Notes: a model not told the origin generated them from the sequence alone. Shown: positions 51,651 through 60,959, counted from the first letter of the stretch. The stretch is DNA of 64,000 bases from UM-FILTER-49-7 sp964599895 (GCA_964599895.1 CAZRHT010000007.1:1-64000), one strand, 5' to 3'. A program made the numbers and translations.

Positions 51651-51666
51651 CTGTCTGCTGACTGGT

Positions 51667-51885
51667 CTATTTCTTCTGAACGTCTTCCCATTTGACTTCG
51701 CGATCTGTTTCCTTTTCCTTTTCTGCCTCGATAGGCTCACCGCCATCCTGGGCAAATGCCATGGCATGTTCACCAATCGTTGCTACCTGACCTGCTGTTA
51801 CCGCTCTATGCTGACGCACTGACAATACGATGGAATCCGCTACCAGACATCCAACAATCGTAAAAAGTACTAACAAAGCAACCAT
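51667..51885 (-). CDS. Small membrane-anchored protein of unknown function
   Basis: The 72-residue product has one N-terminal transmembrane segment (residues 2-20), a short basic stretch (VRQHR) and a charged, Glu/Lys-rich tail. AGGAGG lies 6 nt before the ATG and a good terminator follows the stop, so it is a real single gene. A sigma-54-type promoter element lies about 70 bp upstream. I recognise no family. Confidence 0.7.
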   Translation of the reverse strand: MVALLVLFTIVGCLVADSIVLSVRQHRAVTAGQVATIGEHAMAFAQDGGEPIEAEKEKETDREVKWEDVQKK

Positions 51886-52273
51886 TTTGTGCCTCCTATC
51901 GGCTCTCGCCGTTTGTTATTTCAATGATCCTGGCTTTCGCCTCACACCCATACATGATGCGACTCCCGTGCCAACTTCTATTTCTTTTTATTTTGTTACA
52001 CTTACCAAAACAGAGACTATGCCGCCGTCATCCTGATATGATGCATTTCGCTACACTCTCGACCTTGTGTTAGTTTATCTGATTTATTTTCTATCACTTA
52101 TATCTATCGCTGAATTCTACATCATCTGTTGTATTTTTCCACATGCCTCCGGATACCCATCTTCCAGCATGAATTCCATTGGTCATACAACTCTGGATAT
52201 GCTACAACCGTACCATGAATTATCCACCACCCGCATCAAAAAAAGCGGGGGAGTACTTGGAAGAGGGGTGAAA
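51886..52273. other. Intergenic stretch between the small membrane gene and hpt
   Basis: About 390 bp separate two divergent starts. Apart from the sigma-54-type element at 51957-51974 on the minus strand I see no gene; the longer plus-strand frame into hpt has no ribosome site. No convincing hpt promoter was found. Confidence 0.5.
51957..51974 (-). promoter_or_regulatory. Sigma-54-type (-24/-12) promoter element
   Basis: The minus strand reads TTGGCACG-GGAG-TCGCA. The invariant GG and GC are 10 bp apart, as the class requires, and only one position of the core consensus (TTGC, here TCGC) differs. Transcription would start about 60 nt before the small membrane protein gene. Confidence 0.55.
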
Positions 52274-52813
52274 ATGACACAGATTGAAGGAATTGACAGA
52301 CAGCTGATTTCTGAAGAAGAAATTCGGACTCGTATCAAAGAACTTGCCCATCAGATCAGCGAAGACTTTGAGGGGGAAACGGTCATTCTTGTGGGTTTGC
52401 TGAAAGGGTCTGTCGTGTTTCTCGCTGACCTCGCACGGGAAATCACCGTCCCCTGCCACATGGATTTCATGAGCGTCACCTCCTATGGAAATGATACCGA
52501 GTCATCAGGGGAAGTCCGTTTCCTCAAAGATCTGGATGAGGATATCAACGGAAAGAACGTGATCATCGTAGAAGACATTATTGACACCGGCTATACTCTC
52601 CGGGAAGTTGTGAAAGTACTGGGTGCCAGAAGTCCGAAGACCATCAACATCTGCACCCTGTTGAACAAAGTCTCAAGGCGACTGGTGGATATCCCTGTGA
52701 CCTATAACGGATTTGACATTCCGGATGAATTTGTCGTCGGTTTCGGCCTGGATTACGCACAGAAATATCGGAACCTGAAATATGTCGGAGTGCTGAGAAT
52801 AACCGAAGAATAA
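52274..52813 (+). CDS. hpt: Hypoxanthine phosphoribosyltransferase
   Basis: Hpt recycles hypoxanthine and guanine to IMP and GMP using PRPP. The 179-residue protein has LVGLLKGSVVFLADLAR, the flexible-loop SVTSYGN, the PRPP site IIVEDIIDTGYTL, and DIPDEFVVGFGLDYAQKYRN for base binding. ATG 52274 follows GAGGGGTG and gives the usual length. It stands alone between divergent and convergent neighbours. Confidence 0.96.
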   Translation: MTQIEGIDRQLISEEEIRTRIKELAHQISEDFEGETVILVGLLKGSVVFLADLAREITVPCHMDFMSVTSYGNDTESSGEVRFLKDLDEDINGKNVIIVEDIIDTGYTLREVVKVLGARSPKTINICTLLNKVSRRLVDIPVTYNGFDIPDEFVVGFGLDYAQKYRNLKYVGVLRITEE

Positions 52814-52835
52814 AAAAGGGCGGGAAATCCCGCCC
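52812..52835 (-). terminator. Rho-independent terminator between hpt and the convergent gene
   Basis: GGGCGGG and CCCGCCC form a 7-bp stem with a short AAAT loop. A run of A at 52812-52817 gives a T-tract on the minus strand, so it mainly ends the gene at 52863-54317; on the plus strand no T-run follows. Confidence 0.82.
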
Positions 52836-52862
52836 TCGTAATTGCAAAGATTTTGTTGAGTA

Positions 52863-54317
52863 TCAATGACCGGGCGAAACTGTCCTTACTCTTCCTGAAA
52901 ATGAACCACTACCACGATTTCCTGAGCTGGTAGTAATGAATGGCATAGTTGACGTACTTGTAAACGTACGTGTTGCACCCCTGTAACTGGAGCCCATTGA
53001 TCGGTTGCCCATTCGCGTTCCCCGGGTCCGCCGCTGGCCAACAATCTGCCTGGCTCTGACAATGCGGGCATTGCTGACATTGAGGTCCCGTGCCTGGCGT
53101 TCCGTACGAATGGTACGATCCACCCGTGTCCGAATCCGGGATGTTACATTCGAAGTAATCCACCTGTGTGAACGAAAAATCTGATTATTTACCAATCTTC
53201 CTCTGAATCCAGTTCTGCCGCTGTCCCCGGGGGTGGAATAGCGTACTACAGGTTCCGAAGAATAATAGCCATTGCGATGAGTTTTGATAAATCTGCCCTG
53301 GTCATAAAATCTGTCACCGACCCAGCCCCGCCAGTAACCATTCCACAGCCAGTAGTCTGCCATAACACCAACTCCCATCCACGAACCAAACCGGTTATCT
53401 GCACCAAATCCTGCCAGGGGGTCCCAATAGTATTCCGCATACCATCCCGATGGCACGCTCCAAGCCCAACGCACGGAATTCCACTGACGGGTGGCAAAGA
53501 ACATGGAAATCTGAAAATCATCCATATATGTGGCATACGGTGTCCATAGTCCAGTCGCCCGCAGCAGGCGCGGATTAAACAGCAACCAGTTCCCGGAGAG
53601 CATCCCGTTCATTCTGTAAATCGGCTTTACATCCGTAACCTTTTTCCAATGCCGCTTCCCGTCCGTTCCGGTAAAGGCGACATAGGGCGGCATTTTATCT
53701 ACATTTGAAAAAACATTGGCCCGTGTCAACGTCCTTCTCCAGTTGTCTTCCCGGTCCGTAACCCAGGCAGTCAATCCCGAATCTTCCTGCTTCTTCAGTT
53801 TGATTCGACTGAAAATGGTTGATTTCTTAACGATGACGGGTTTCTCGCCCTCCAGCGTTGTCACAAACACCTTGTCCTTTCCAAAGGCATTTTTCATGAC
53901 CATGTAGCGTCCGTTTCCGGGAAAGTAAACAGATCCGGCCCCTGAGATCATCGTAAAGGGCAGTTTTGTTTTCACAACAAACGAGCCCTTTCCGAGAAAG
54001 AGCCGAGTGGTATCTCCCCTTGGATCTATCGATTCAAAATAGAAATCGGTCCCATTATCAAACCAGTACAGGTTTTTACTTAAAGTAACCACTTCCAGGC
54101 GGCTATTGTTGGTCTCAAATGTAGCACCCAGCAACACCAGGTAATCCATAAGTGGAGCAAAGGTCTTGTTGTTGAAAGTACAGGTAGCACCTTCACCTTG
54201 AATAAAACGGATTCTGCCAGCCGCATAATCCTGAAGATCAACTTTCTTTGCCTGGCCGGCCATCAGCGGCAGCGCCATAAACAGAAGCACTGAAAATAAC
54301 GAAACTCTTTTTCTCAT
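52863..54317 (-). CDS. Exported protein with FecR-like start and Trp/Tyr-rich middle (DUF6600-like)
   Basis: The 484-residue product has a signal peptide ending near LMAGQA. Residues 25-190 resemble FecR-type beta-rich sequence. Residues 245-350 are very rich in Trp, Tyr and Gly (for example WNSVRWAWSVPSGWYAEYYW and YWLWNGYWRGWVGDRFY), as in DUF6600-like proteins. The last 110 residues are a basic, Arg/Ser/Thr-rich, probably disordered tail. Function unknown; location is periplasm or cell surface. It is a single gene ended by a terminator. Confidence 0.7.
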   Translation of the reverse strand: MRKRVSLFSVLLFMALPLMAGQAKKVDLQDYAAGRIRFIQGEGATCTFNNKTFAPLMDYLVLLGATFETNNSRLEVVTLSKNLYWFDNGTDFYFESIDPRGDTTRLFLGKGSFVVKTKLPFTMISGAGSVYFPGNGRYMVMKNAFGKDKVFVTTLEGEKPVIVKKSTIFSRIKLKKQEDSGLTAWVTDREDNWRRTLTRANVFSNVDKMPPYVAFTGTDGKRHWKKVTDVKPIYRMNGMLSGNWLLFNPRLLRATGLWTPYATYMDDFQISMFFATRQWNSVRWAWSVPSGWYAEYYWDPLAGFGADNRFGSWMGVGVMADYWLWNGYWRGWVGDRFYDQGRFIKTHRNGYYSSEPVVRYSTPGDSGRTGFRGRLVNNQIFRSHRWITSNVTSRIRTRVDRTIRTERQARDLNVSNARIVRARQIVGQRRTRGTRMGNRSMGSSYRGATRTFTSTSTMPFITTSSGNRGSGSFSGRVRTVSPGH

Positions 54318-54391
54318 CTGAGGCCTCCCCTACTTGTTTCTACCCTGATGTTAATGCAAATTCCATACCATGCTATTGTACAACAAAAAGG

Positions 54392-56221
54392 TCAATCACA
54401 GGGTTCCTTCGCCATATTCTCCAGCAACTGGTTGATTCGACCCACCATTTCATTCACGTCCGGGGCCTGATTATCAAGCAGAAGAGCATTGTCAAGTAAT
54501 TGATTAGCCATTAGTTCTGACAATTCTGCCTTCTTTCCCGACACGACAATGTCCCGAATCGCCTTGACCAGCTCATGCTCCGGATTCAGTTCCAGAATCC
54601 GTTTCCCCGGCTGAAATTCCTGGTTCATCGCCCGCATCATCTGCTCCATTGAACTGCTCATTCCATCTTTGGGAGACACCACACAATACGCGCTGTCCAC
54701 GAGCCTGTCTGAATAGCGCACATCCGCGACCCGATCTTCCAGCAACTGTTTCATTTTCACCAGAAAGGCATCGTCTTCTTTCTTGTCGGCGTTTTCTTCT
54801 TTTGAATCCGCAACCGCATCTTCCCGTGTAATCAATGTCAGTGCCGCGTCCTTATAGTTATGGAGATGGGTCACGACAAACTCATCTACCGGGGCGGGAA
54901 GCAGCAGTACCGGAATTCCCTTCTTTCGAAAAAGTTCCAGGTGAGGGCTCTTCTCCAGCAGTTTCTGTTCTCCACCGGTGAGATAGTAGATTTTGTCCTT
55001 CTCAGGGGTTTTCTTCAAGTATTCATCGAAGGTCAACCGCTTTTCTTCATCGCTGCAATGAAAAAGCATCAATCCTGCCAGCTTATCCTTCTCCGGATCT
55101 TCCCGAACAATACCTTCCTTGAGGTAAACACCGAATTCATCAAAAATCTTCTCGAAAGTTTCCCTTTCCTTTTTCAGTACCTTGGCAAAGTGTTTTACCA
55201 CCCGGGAAACCAGGGTCTTTCGAATCTTCTGAATCACAGGATTGTTCTGTATTGTTTCCCTCGCTACGTTCAGCTCCACATCCTCGGAATCCACCACACC
55301 CCTTAGAAACCGCAGCCAGCCGGGCAGCAGGTCCTCTGTTTTGTCCTCAATCAGTACCTTTCTGCAATAGAGCCGAACACCGCCTTCGTCCTCAAAGCCC
55401 AGTTTCATCATGGAAAAGGACGGAACGTAGAGCATAGCCTTCAGATCCACAGGAGCATCTGAATGGACATGAAACCATGTCAGTGGTTCAGAATCCCCGC
55501 GGGACAGATACCGGTAAAATGACTTGTACTGTTCCTCCTTGACCTGCGACGGTTGTACCTGCCACAGTGGTTTTTCCTGTTCCACTCCTTCTCCGTTCAC
55601 TGATATCGGAAACGGGGAAAAGGCCGAATAGCGCCCGATAATCGCTTTCAATCGTTCCGGTTTCAAAAATTCTGCCGCATCTTCCCGGATTCTCAGCTTT
55701 ACTTCCGTTCCTCTCGACCGATCCTCTGGAATTGTTTCCGTTTCAAAACTATCCCGGCCGTCTGACATCCACATCGCAGCCTTATCTTCCGGGCGGGCGG
55801 ATCGACTGGCCACCGTTACGTGCTCCGCCACCATGAACACAGAATAAAACCCGACACCGAACTGACCGATCAGTTCTTTCGCGTCATCGCTGTCTCCCAG
55901 TTTTTCCAGGAAGGCCTTTGAACCGGAGTGGGCAATTGTTCCGATGTTTTCGACCAGATCCCCTTCGTTCATTCCAATTCCCGTGTCCCGGACAATCAGA
56001 ACGCGGTTCTTCTCATCCGCCTCAATTTCAATCTTCAACTCCCCGTCTCTGTCCTTGAATGGCTCATCCGACAATTCCCGGATTCTGACCTTGTTCAATG
56101 CGTCAATGCTGTTTGACACCAGTTCACGCAGGAAAATCTCCCTGTCCTTGTATAGGGAATGGGCGAGGATATTCATCAGTTGACTGACTTCAGATTTGAA
56201 TTCCTTCTTCTTTGCTGACAT
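54392..56221 (-). CDS. htpG: Molecular chaperone HtpG (bacterial Hsp90)
   Basis: HtpG is an ATP-dependent chaperone. From ATG 56221 (GGAGG upstream) the 609-residue protein has the N-terminal ATPase motifs ELVSNSIDALNK, DTGIGMN and GQFGVGFYS, and the middle-domain VDSEDVELNVARE with the catalytic Arg region. The C-terminal dimerisation part contains YRSDRLVDS-like sequence. Length matches HtpG. A single-gene unit with a plausible promoter on its upstream side. Confidence 0.97.
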   Translation of the reverse strand: MSAKKKEFKSEVSQLMNILAHSLYKDREIFLRELVSNSIDALNKVRIRELSDEPFKDRDGELKIEIEADEKNRVLIVRDTGIGMNEGDLVENIGTIAHSGSKAFLEKLGDSDDAKELIGQFGVGFYSVFMVAEHVTVASRSARPEDKAAMWMSDGRDSFETETIPEDRSRGTEVKLRIREDAAEFLKPERLKAIIGRYSAFSPFPISVNGEGVEQEKPLWQVQPSQVKEEQYKSFYRYLSRGDSEPLTWFHVHSDAPVDLKAMLYVPSFSMMKLGFEDEGGVRLYCRKVLIEDKTEDLLPGWLRFLRGVVDSEDVELNVARETIQNNPVIQKIRKTLVSRVVKHFAKVLKKERETFEKIFDEFGVYLKEGIVREDPEKDKLAGLMLFHCSDEEKRLTFDEYLKKTPEKDKIYYLTGGEQKLLEKSPHLELFRKKGIPVLLLPAPVDEFVVTHLHNYKDAALTLITREDAVADSKEENADKKEDDAFLVKMKQLLEDRVADVRYSDRLVDSAYCVVSPKDGMSSSMEQMMRAMNQEFQPGKRILELNPEHELVKAIRDIVVSGKKAELSELMANQLLDNALLLDNQAPDVNEMVGRINQLLENMAKEPCD

Positions 56222-56262
56222 TATTACCTCCACAATCATGTGTACCGTTTACTCAGTCACTA

Positions 56263-56291
56263 AGATTACGACAGAGCACTAAAATCGTCAA
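56263..56291 (-). promoter_or_regulatory. Candidate promoter of htpG
   Basis: On the minus strand TTGACG (56286-56291) lies 17 bp from TAATCT (56263-56268). The -35 box is near consensus but the -10 box is weak, as in genes needing an activator or another sigma factor. No CIRCE element is present. Confidence 0.4.
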
Positions 56292-56340
56292 TAGTGTACA
56301 ATACAACATGCATACCAGATTTTCCAGAACAGGAGGGAAC

Positions 56341-56778
56341 ATGTTTCGCAAACTGATTGCATTGACCATTCTCATTGGCGGATTGGGCGGATGTAACTCC
56401 ATGACCCCGGTGGAGAGGGCAATTAACTATCGGTCCGGCTATAAGGTTGAGCTGCTGGGTTTCAATGTTAAGTCCGATGACACTGGCAAGCCCATAGCAA
56501 TCAACATGGAAATCTCAGTGGAGAACCGCAATTCTGATGCGGGACTCAGCGTGCTGACGCTGCGGGTCCGCCAATACGCGGCGGACAACAGTCTTCTTGG
56601 TGAAGACCTGCTCTACCTGCCCCTGGGAGATTTGAAGCCCTACCAGAAAGAACGCTATTACCCGGTGTTCAAGAAAATCCATGGCAAAATCGCCGCAGTC
56701 TCCGTCGTCAAAGCCCCGATGGATGACCCGAAAGTCTATATGAAATACAGAGAACTGGACCATTTGCCGGAAAAATAA
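56341..56778 (+). CDS. Small lipoprotein of unknown function
   Basis: From ATG 56341 (AGGAGGG upstream) the 145-residue protein has a lipoprotein signal ending in LGGC. The mature part is a single beta-rich domain (AINMEISVENRNSDAG, then a run ending in LGDLKPYQKERYYPVFKKI) of the kind seen in FxLYD or LEA14-like proteins. No enzyme motif is visible. A TtcA-like gene begins 6 bp after its stop. Confidence 0.72.
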   Translation: MFRKLIALTILIGGLGGCNSMTPVERAINYRSGYKVELLGFNVKSDDTGKPIAINMEISVENRNSDAGLSVLTLRVRQYAADNSLLGEDLLYLPLGDLKPYQKERYYPVFKKIHGKIAAVSVVKAPMDDPKVYMKYRELDHLPEK

Positions 56779-56784
56779 AGGGAA

Positions 56785-57599
56785 GTGTTCTGTACGCCTC
56801 CGGCGCCTGTTTTCCGTGTACTGAAAGATGGAAGAGCAAGCGTTGTGAGTTGGAGTGGCGNNNNNNNNNNNNNNNNNNNNNNNNNNNNNNNNNNNNNNNN
56901 NNNNNNNNNNNNNNNNNNNNNNNNNNNNNNNNNNNNNNNNNNNNNNNNNNNNNNNNNNNNTCTCTGGCATTGATCATGACCTTGAAAGAGCTTCAACGCC
57001 GGGCCAAAGAAAAATATGAAATCGTGCCGGTTTACCTGTCCATAACCGATCAGCCCCCCCGGGACACACTGTTTCAGTTTTTCGATACCTTGGGGATGGA
57101 GTTGAAGTGGTTTCCTTCAAACATTTTCCAGAGCGTGGACGCGATGATTCAGGAGCGACCGGGAGAAAGCCCCTGCAGGTTGTGCTCCCGTTTCCGACGG
57201 GCTGTTCTTTATGAACGCATCAAAACGATTGGGTGCAACAAACTCGCGCTGGGACATCACCTGGATGACATCATCGAAACCTACCTGTTGAACCTGTTCT
57301 TTGCCGGGAAAATCGCCACCATGCCGCCTGCGGCCAAAGCCCAGAGCCATGACATTCTGTTGATCCGCCCATTCGTCTATGTCCGGGAGCATCTGATCAT
57401 CGAGTTCTCACAAAAAAGCCCGATTCCTTTCCCTGAAGACAGCTGTTGCGTTCTATTACCCGACTGCATGTCTATGCGGACAGTGATTAAAGACTGGATC
57501 GGCGAATTACGCAAACGGGACGAACGGGTCATGGATAACGCGTTCGCCGCCTTGAAAAAACATGACTTCTTCCGGGAGGACCTTCATAAAAAGAAGTGA
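56785..57599 (+). CDS. TtcA-like tRNA thiolation enzyme, interrupted by an assembly gap
   Basis: TtcA-family ATPases install sulfur on tRNA cytidine 32. The N-terminal piece from GTG 56785 ends in VVSWSG, where the PP-loop (SGGKDS) should begin, just as the gap starts. Past the gap come CRLCSRFRRAVLYERIK, with the Cys pair that binds the iron-sulfur cluster, and LALGHHLDDIIETYLLNLFF, both characteristic. The usual third Cys region reads DSCCVLLPDC. The 5' start is uncertain, with the ribosome site only 2 nt away. The two sides are in different frames, so the gap is not exactly 100. Confidence 0.82.
56861..56960. other. Assembly gap (100 N)
   Basis: A placeholder run of 100 N that hides the PP-loop of the TtcA-like gene. 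Confidence 0.99.
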
Positions 57600-57710
57600 T
57601 GGGTGGCAAAAGAAGTCCTCTGTGTTCTGACCGGGCAAATGCAGAACGAAACAGAGCGGCTTCTTCCCTGCCTTTTCTAAACCATCCACCATCCGCTATC
57701 CACTATTCAC

Positions 57711-57730
57711 GGCGGCTTTGCCGCCTTTTT
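57711..57730 (+). terminator. Rho-independent terminator after the TtcA-like gene
   Basis: GGCGGC-TTT-GCCGCC is followed by five T. It lies 111 bp past the stop. Confidence 0.85.
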
Positions 57731-57731
57731 C

Positions 57732-57760
57732 TGGACTTATGCGGTAATTTGTCTGATAAT
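57732..57760 (+). promoter_or_regulatory. Candidate promoter of the TGS-kinase gene
   Basis: TGGACT (57732-57737) and GATAAT (57755-57760) are separated by 17 bp, immediately after the preceding terminator. The start codon is 34 nt further on, behind GGGAGGG. Confidence 0.5.
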
Positions 57761-57794
57761 TTAATCAACAGACAGAAGACCGGGAGGGCACAAC

Positions 57795-59468
57795 ATGAGA
57801 CGAATGATTGAAATTCACTGCGAAAACATTGGAGAAAAAAAGCAGTGGGAGCTTGGCACATCCCTCTCGGAGATTGCGGAACAGTTGAAAATTCAGACCG
57901 ACTATCCCATTCTCGGCGCCATGATCAACAATGAACTGAAGGAAATGGACTACAACATATTCAAGCCTAAACGGGTACGGTTCATTGACATCACCCATCC
58001 GGACGGGATGCGCATGGTGGTCCGTTCCCTTTGTTTTGTCCTCCACAAGGCCGTTCGGGATTTGTTTCCAAATGCGTTCCTGACCATTGAACACTCCGTT
58101 TCCAAAGGATTCTATTGCGAAATCGACGGCTTGTCCGGCAAACTGAGCAGGGACACAATTTCCAGGCTCAAGGAACGGATGAAAACCCTGATTCGACAAA
58201 ACATGCCGTTTCGTCGTGTGGAAATGGAAACACTGAAGGCAGTGAAACTCTTCCATGAGGTCGGAATGGAAGAAAAAGCCCGTCTCTTCAAGGACAGAGT
58301 AGAACTATATACATCCGTGTACTACCTGGACAATACTATCGGTTATTTTTACGGCTACCTGGTACCCTCGACCGGGGACATACCCGCATTTGACCTTGTT
58401 CCCTATTACGACGGTATGCTCCTTCGCTTCCCCAGTTCATCCGACCCGACAAAACTGGAGGCTGTCGTTCCCCAGGACAAGATGTTTGAAATTTTTCAGG
58501 AACACAAGAAGTGGGCCGAGATTCTCAACGTCGGCTACGTCTGCAACCTCAATGATCAGATTGCAGACCCCAGCAATGGACAGGAAATTATCCGCATCGC
58601 CGAAGCTCTCCAGGAGAAGAAGGTCGCGCGGATGGCGGACCGCATCAGCCGGGAACGGGACCGAATCCGGCTTGTCCTGATTTCCGGGCCATCTTCATCC
58701 GGGAAAACCACATTTGCCAAGAGGCTCGGCGTGCAATTGAAGGTTGCGGAAATGAAACCGGTGGCAATTTCTCTGGACGACTACTTCCTGGATCGGGAAA
58801 AAACTCCGAAAGACAAGAATGGCGACTATGACTTTGAAGCACTGGAAGCACTGCATGTGAAACTGTTCAACGAAAATCTCAATGACCTGCTGGCAGGTAA
58901 ACAGGTCCAGCTGCCCCGCTATGACTTTCACGTGGGGAAATCCATGCCGGACGGCCAGACACTGCAGATCAGCCCGGAAAACGTGATTATTGTTGAGGGA
59001 ATCCACGGATTGAACCCCCGACTCATTCCCGACATCGACAATGAACTGACATACAAAGTGTATGTGTCCGCCCTTACCCAGATTTCGGTGGACGGTCAAA
59101 ACCGCATTCCCACCACTGACAATCGCCTGATCCGACGCATGGTCCGGGATCACAAATATCGTGGACATGACGCGCTGGAAACTCTCCGTCGCTGGCCCTC
59201 TGTTCGAAGGGGAGAAGAAAAGAACATCTTTCCGTACCAGGAAAATGCCGACATAATGTTTAACTCCTCGCTGCTCTATGAACTGGCCGTACTGAAAGAA
59301 CACGCGGAACCCCTGCTGGAAGCGGTGTACCAGAATCAACCGGAATTCGCGGAAGTCAAGAGGCTACTGAAGTTCCTCTCCTACTTCAAGCCATTATCTT
59401 CCCGGTTTATCCCACCAACATCCATACTCCGGGAGTTCCTTGGCGGCTCCTGTTTTCACTATGAATAA
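57795..59468 (+). CDS. TGS-domain and uridine kinase-like fusion protein
   Basis: The 557-residue protein joins three parts. Residues 1-75 are a TGS-like domain, and residues 80-250 resemble the second additional domain of threonyl-tRNA synthetase (EHSVSKGFYCEID). Residues 285-480 are a uridine/phosphoribulokinase-type P-loop kinase with ISGPSSSGKTTFAKRL and ISLDDYFLDREKTP. Such fusions occur in several anaerobic lineages, annotated as nucleoside kinase; the substrate is not settled. GGGAGGG precedes the ATG. Confidence 0.87.
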   Translation: MRRMIEIHCENIGEKKQWELGTSLSEIAEQLKIQTDYPILGAMINNELKEMDYNIFKPKRVRFIDITHPDGMRMVVRSLCFVLHKAVRDLFPNAFLTIEHSVSKGFYCEIDGLSGKLSRDTISRLKERMKTLIRQNMPFRRVEMETLKAVKLFHEVGMEEKARLFKDRVELYTSVYYLDNTIGYFYGYLVPSTGDIPAFDLVPYYDGMLLRFPSSSDPTKLEAVVPQDKMFEIFQEHKKWAEILNVGYVCNLNDQIADPSNGQEIIRIAEALQEKKVARMADRISRERDRIRLVLISGPSSSGKTTFAKRLGVQLKVAEMKPVAISLDDYFLDREKTPKDKNGDYDFEALEALHVKLFNENLNDLLAGKQVQLPRYDFHVGKSMPDGQTLQISPENVIIVEGIHGLNPRLIPDIDNELTYKVYVSALTQISVDGQNRIPTTDNRLIRRMVRDHKYRGHDALETLRRWPSVRRGEEKNIFPYQENADIMFNSSLLYELAVLKEHAEPLLEAVYQNQPEFAEVKRLLKFLSYFKPLSSRFIPPTSILREFLGGSCFHYE

Positions 59469-59537
59469 TCGAAAAGAAATGATCTTATTAGAAAAATTTA
59501 CTGCAACTTCGGCATTTCATGTCGAAAAGGGGGCAAA

Positions 59538-60932
59538 ATGACCGCCATTACATTTTACGGCGCAACCGGCACAGTAACCGGATCCCGGCACCTGCTGGAT
59601 CTCGGCAACAAGCAGATTCTTGTGGATTGCGGCCTGTTTCAGGGTCCAAAACAGAACCGATTGAAAAACTGGGAAAAGTTCCCTGTGTCAGCCGGTCTCA
59701 TTGACTCCGTCTTCCTTACCCACGCCCATCTGGACCATTCCGGTTACCTGCCCAAGCTGAAACGGGAAGGATTCAACGGAAAGATATATGCCACACACGC
59801 TACCGGAGAACTCTGCGACATCCTTCTGAAAGACAGCGCCCACATCCAGGAAGAAGACGCAAAATGGGCAAACAAAAAGAAATTTACCCGTCACTCCCCT
59901 GCGCTGCCGTTATATACAATGGATGACGCCGAAGCTGTCCTGTCCCGATTTCGTACCGTCCACTACGGTGACGAAATCCCCCTTGACGACAACACCCGTG
60001 TTAAATTCAGGGATGCCGGGCATATCCTCGGTTCATCATTCGTGGACATCAAGCGGGGCCATAACAATGAAGCGCGAAAAATCCTGTTTTCAGGTGACCT
60101 GGGTCGGCCAAACCGGCCAGTGCTGCGGGATCCCACTCAGGTCTACAATGTCGACTATCTGGTACTGGAATCCACCTACGGAAACCGGCTCCACGGAGCA
60201 AAACCCTCCGATGACGAACTGATCCGGGTCATAATGGAAAGCGTGGATCGGGGCGGCATGCTTGTAGTTCCCGCCTTTGCCGTGGGCCGCACCCAGACCC
60301 TGCTGTACACCATCCGGCAACTGGAGGAAGACGGTCGCCTGCCTGTACTTCCCGTATACATCGACTCTCCCATGGGGATTGCCACCACGCAGGTATTCAG
60401 TCAGCACCTGCAGGATCTGAACCTGAAAAATCGGCGCCTCGCACTGGAACACAAAGAACTGTTTCAACCGAAAAAATTGAGAGTCTGCCGAACTACAGAT
60501 GAATCAAAATCTATCAACAATCAAAAAGGGCCCGGAATCATTGTTTCCTCCAGCGGAATGGCCACGGGCGGACGCATCCTCCACCACCTGGAACAACGAC
60601 TCCCCGGTAAAGAGAACACCGTGCTCTTCATCGGCTACCAGGCGTATGGCACACGGGGACGCACGATTGTTGAAGGGAAACCCACCGTAAAAATCCACGG
60701 TCGGCATATCCCTGTAAACGCTGCCATTGAAACCATTACCGGCTATTCCGGTCACGCAGACTATGAAGAAATCCTGGCATGGCTCATGGGATTTAACCGT
60801 TCTCCCGAGAACGTTTTCATTGTCCATGGTGAACCGGATGCTTCCCAGGCCATGGCAGAAAAAATACGTAACCAGTTCCACTGGAAAGTAACAGTCCCGG
60901 AGTATGGCCAGCGGTTTGATCTGGATTTCTGA
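59538..60932 (+). CDS. Beta-CASP metallo-beta-lactamase RNA nuclease (CPSF/YSH1-like)
   Basis: Members process or degrade RNA. The 464-residue protein has the metal motif THAHLDHSG at about 61-69, DAGHILGSS, FSGDLG, and the beta-CASP elements ESTYGNRLH, PAFAVGRTQT and SSSGMATGGRILHHL. The C-terminus has GYSGHADYEEI and VHGEPDAS. AAGGGGGC precedes the ATG. The start of a 34-bp palindrome overlaps its stop codon. The gene is alone in its transcription unit as far as can be seen. Confidence 0.93.
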   Translation: MTAITFYGATGTVTGSRHLLDLGNKQILVDCGLFQGPKQNRLKNWEKFPVSAGLIDSVFLTHAHLDHSGYLPKLKREGFNGKIYATHATGELCDILLKDSAHIQEEDAKWANKKKFTRHSPALPLYTMDDAEAVLSRFRTVHYGDEIPLDDNTRVKFRDAGHILGSSFVDIKRGHNNEARKILFSGDLGRPNRPVLRDPTQVYNVDYLVLESTYGNRLHGAKPSDDELIRVIMESVDRGGMLVVPAFAVGRTQTLLYTIRQLEEDGRLPVLPVYIDSPMGIATTQVFSQHLQDLNLKNRRLALEHKELFQPKKLRVCRTTDESKSINNQKGPGIIVSSSGMATGGRILHHLEQRLPGKENTVLFIGYQAYGTRGRTIVEGKPTVKIHGRHIPVNAAIETITGYSGHADYEEILAWLMGFNRSPENVFIVHGEPDASQAMAEKIRNQFHWKVTVPEYGQRFDLDF

Positions 60933-60959
60933 ATACTCACATATGTGAGTATTCAGAAA
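60926..60959. repeat. Perfect 34-bp palindrome overlapping a stop codon
   Basis: The DNA from 60926 to 60942 (ending TACTCACAT) is exactly complementary to 60943 to 60959. The TGA of the nuclease gene (60930-60932) lies in the left arm. No T-tract follows, so if it acts at the RNA level it would protect or process the mRNA end instead of acting as a normal terminator. Confidence 0.85.

Noticed and set aside
56263..56300. Possible CIRCE heat-shock operator before htpG
   Set aside because: TTTTAGTGCTC resembles one half-site only loosely, and no matching second half is present at the required spacing.
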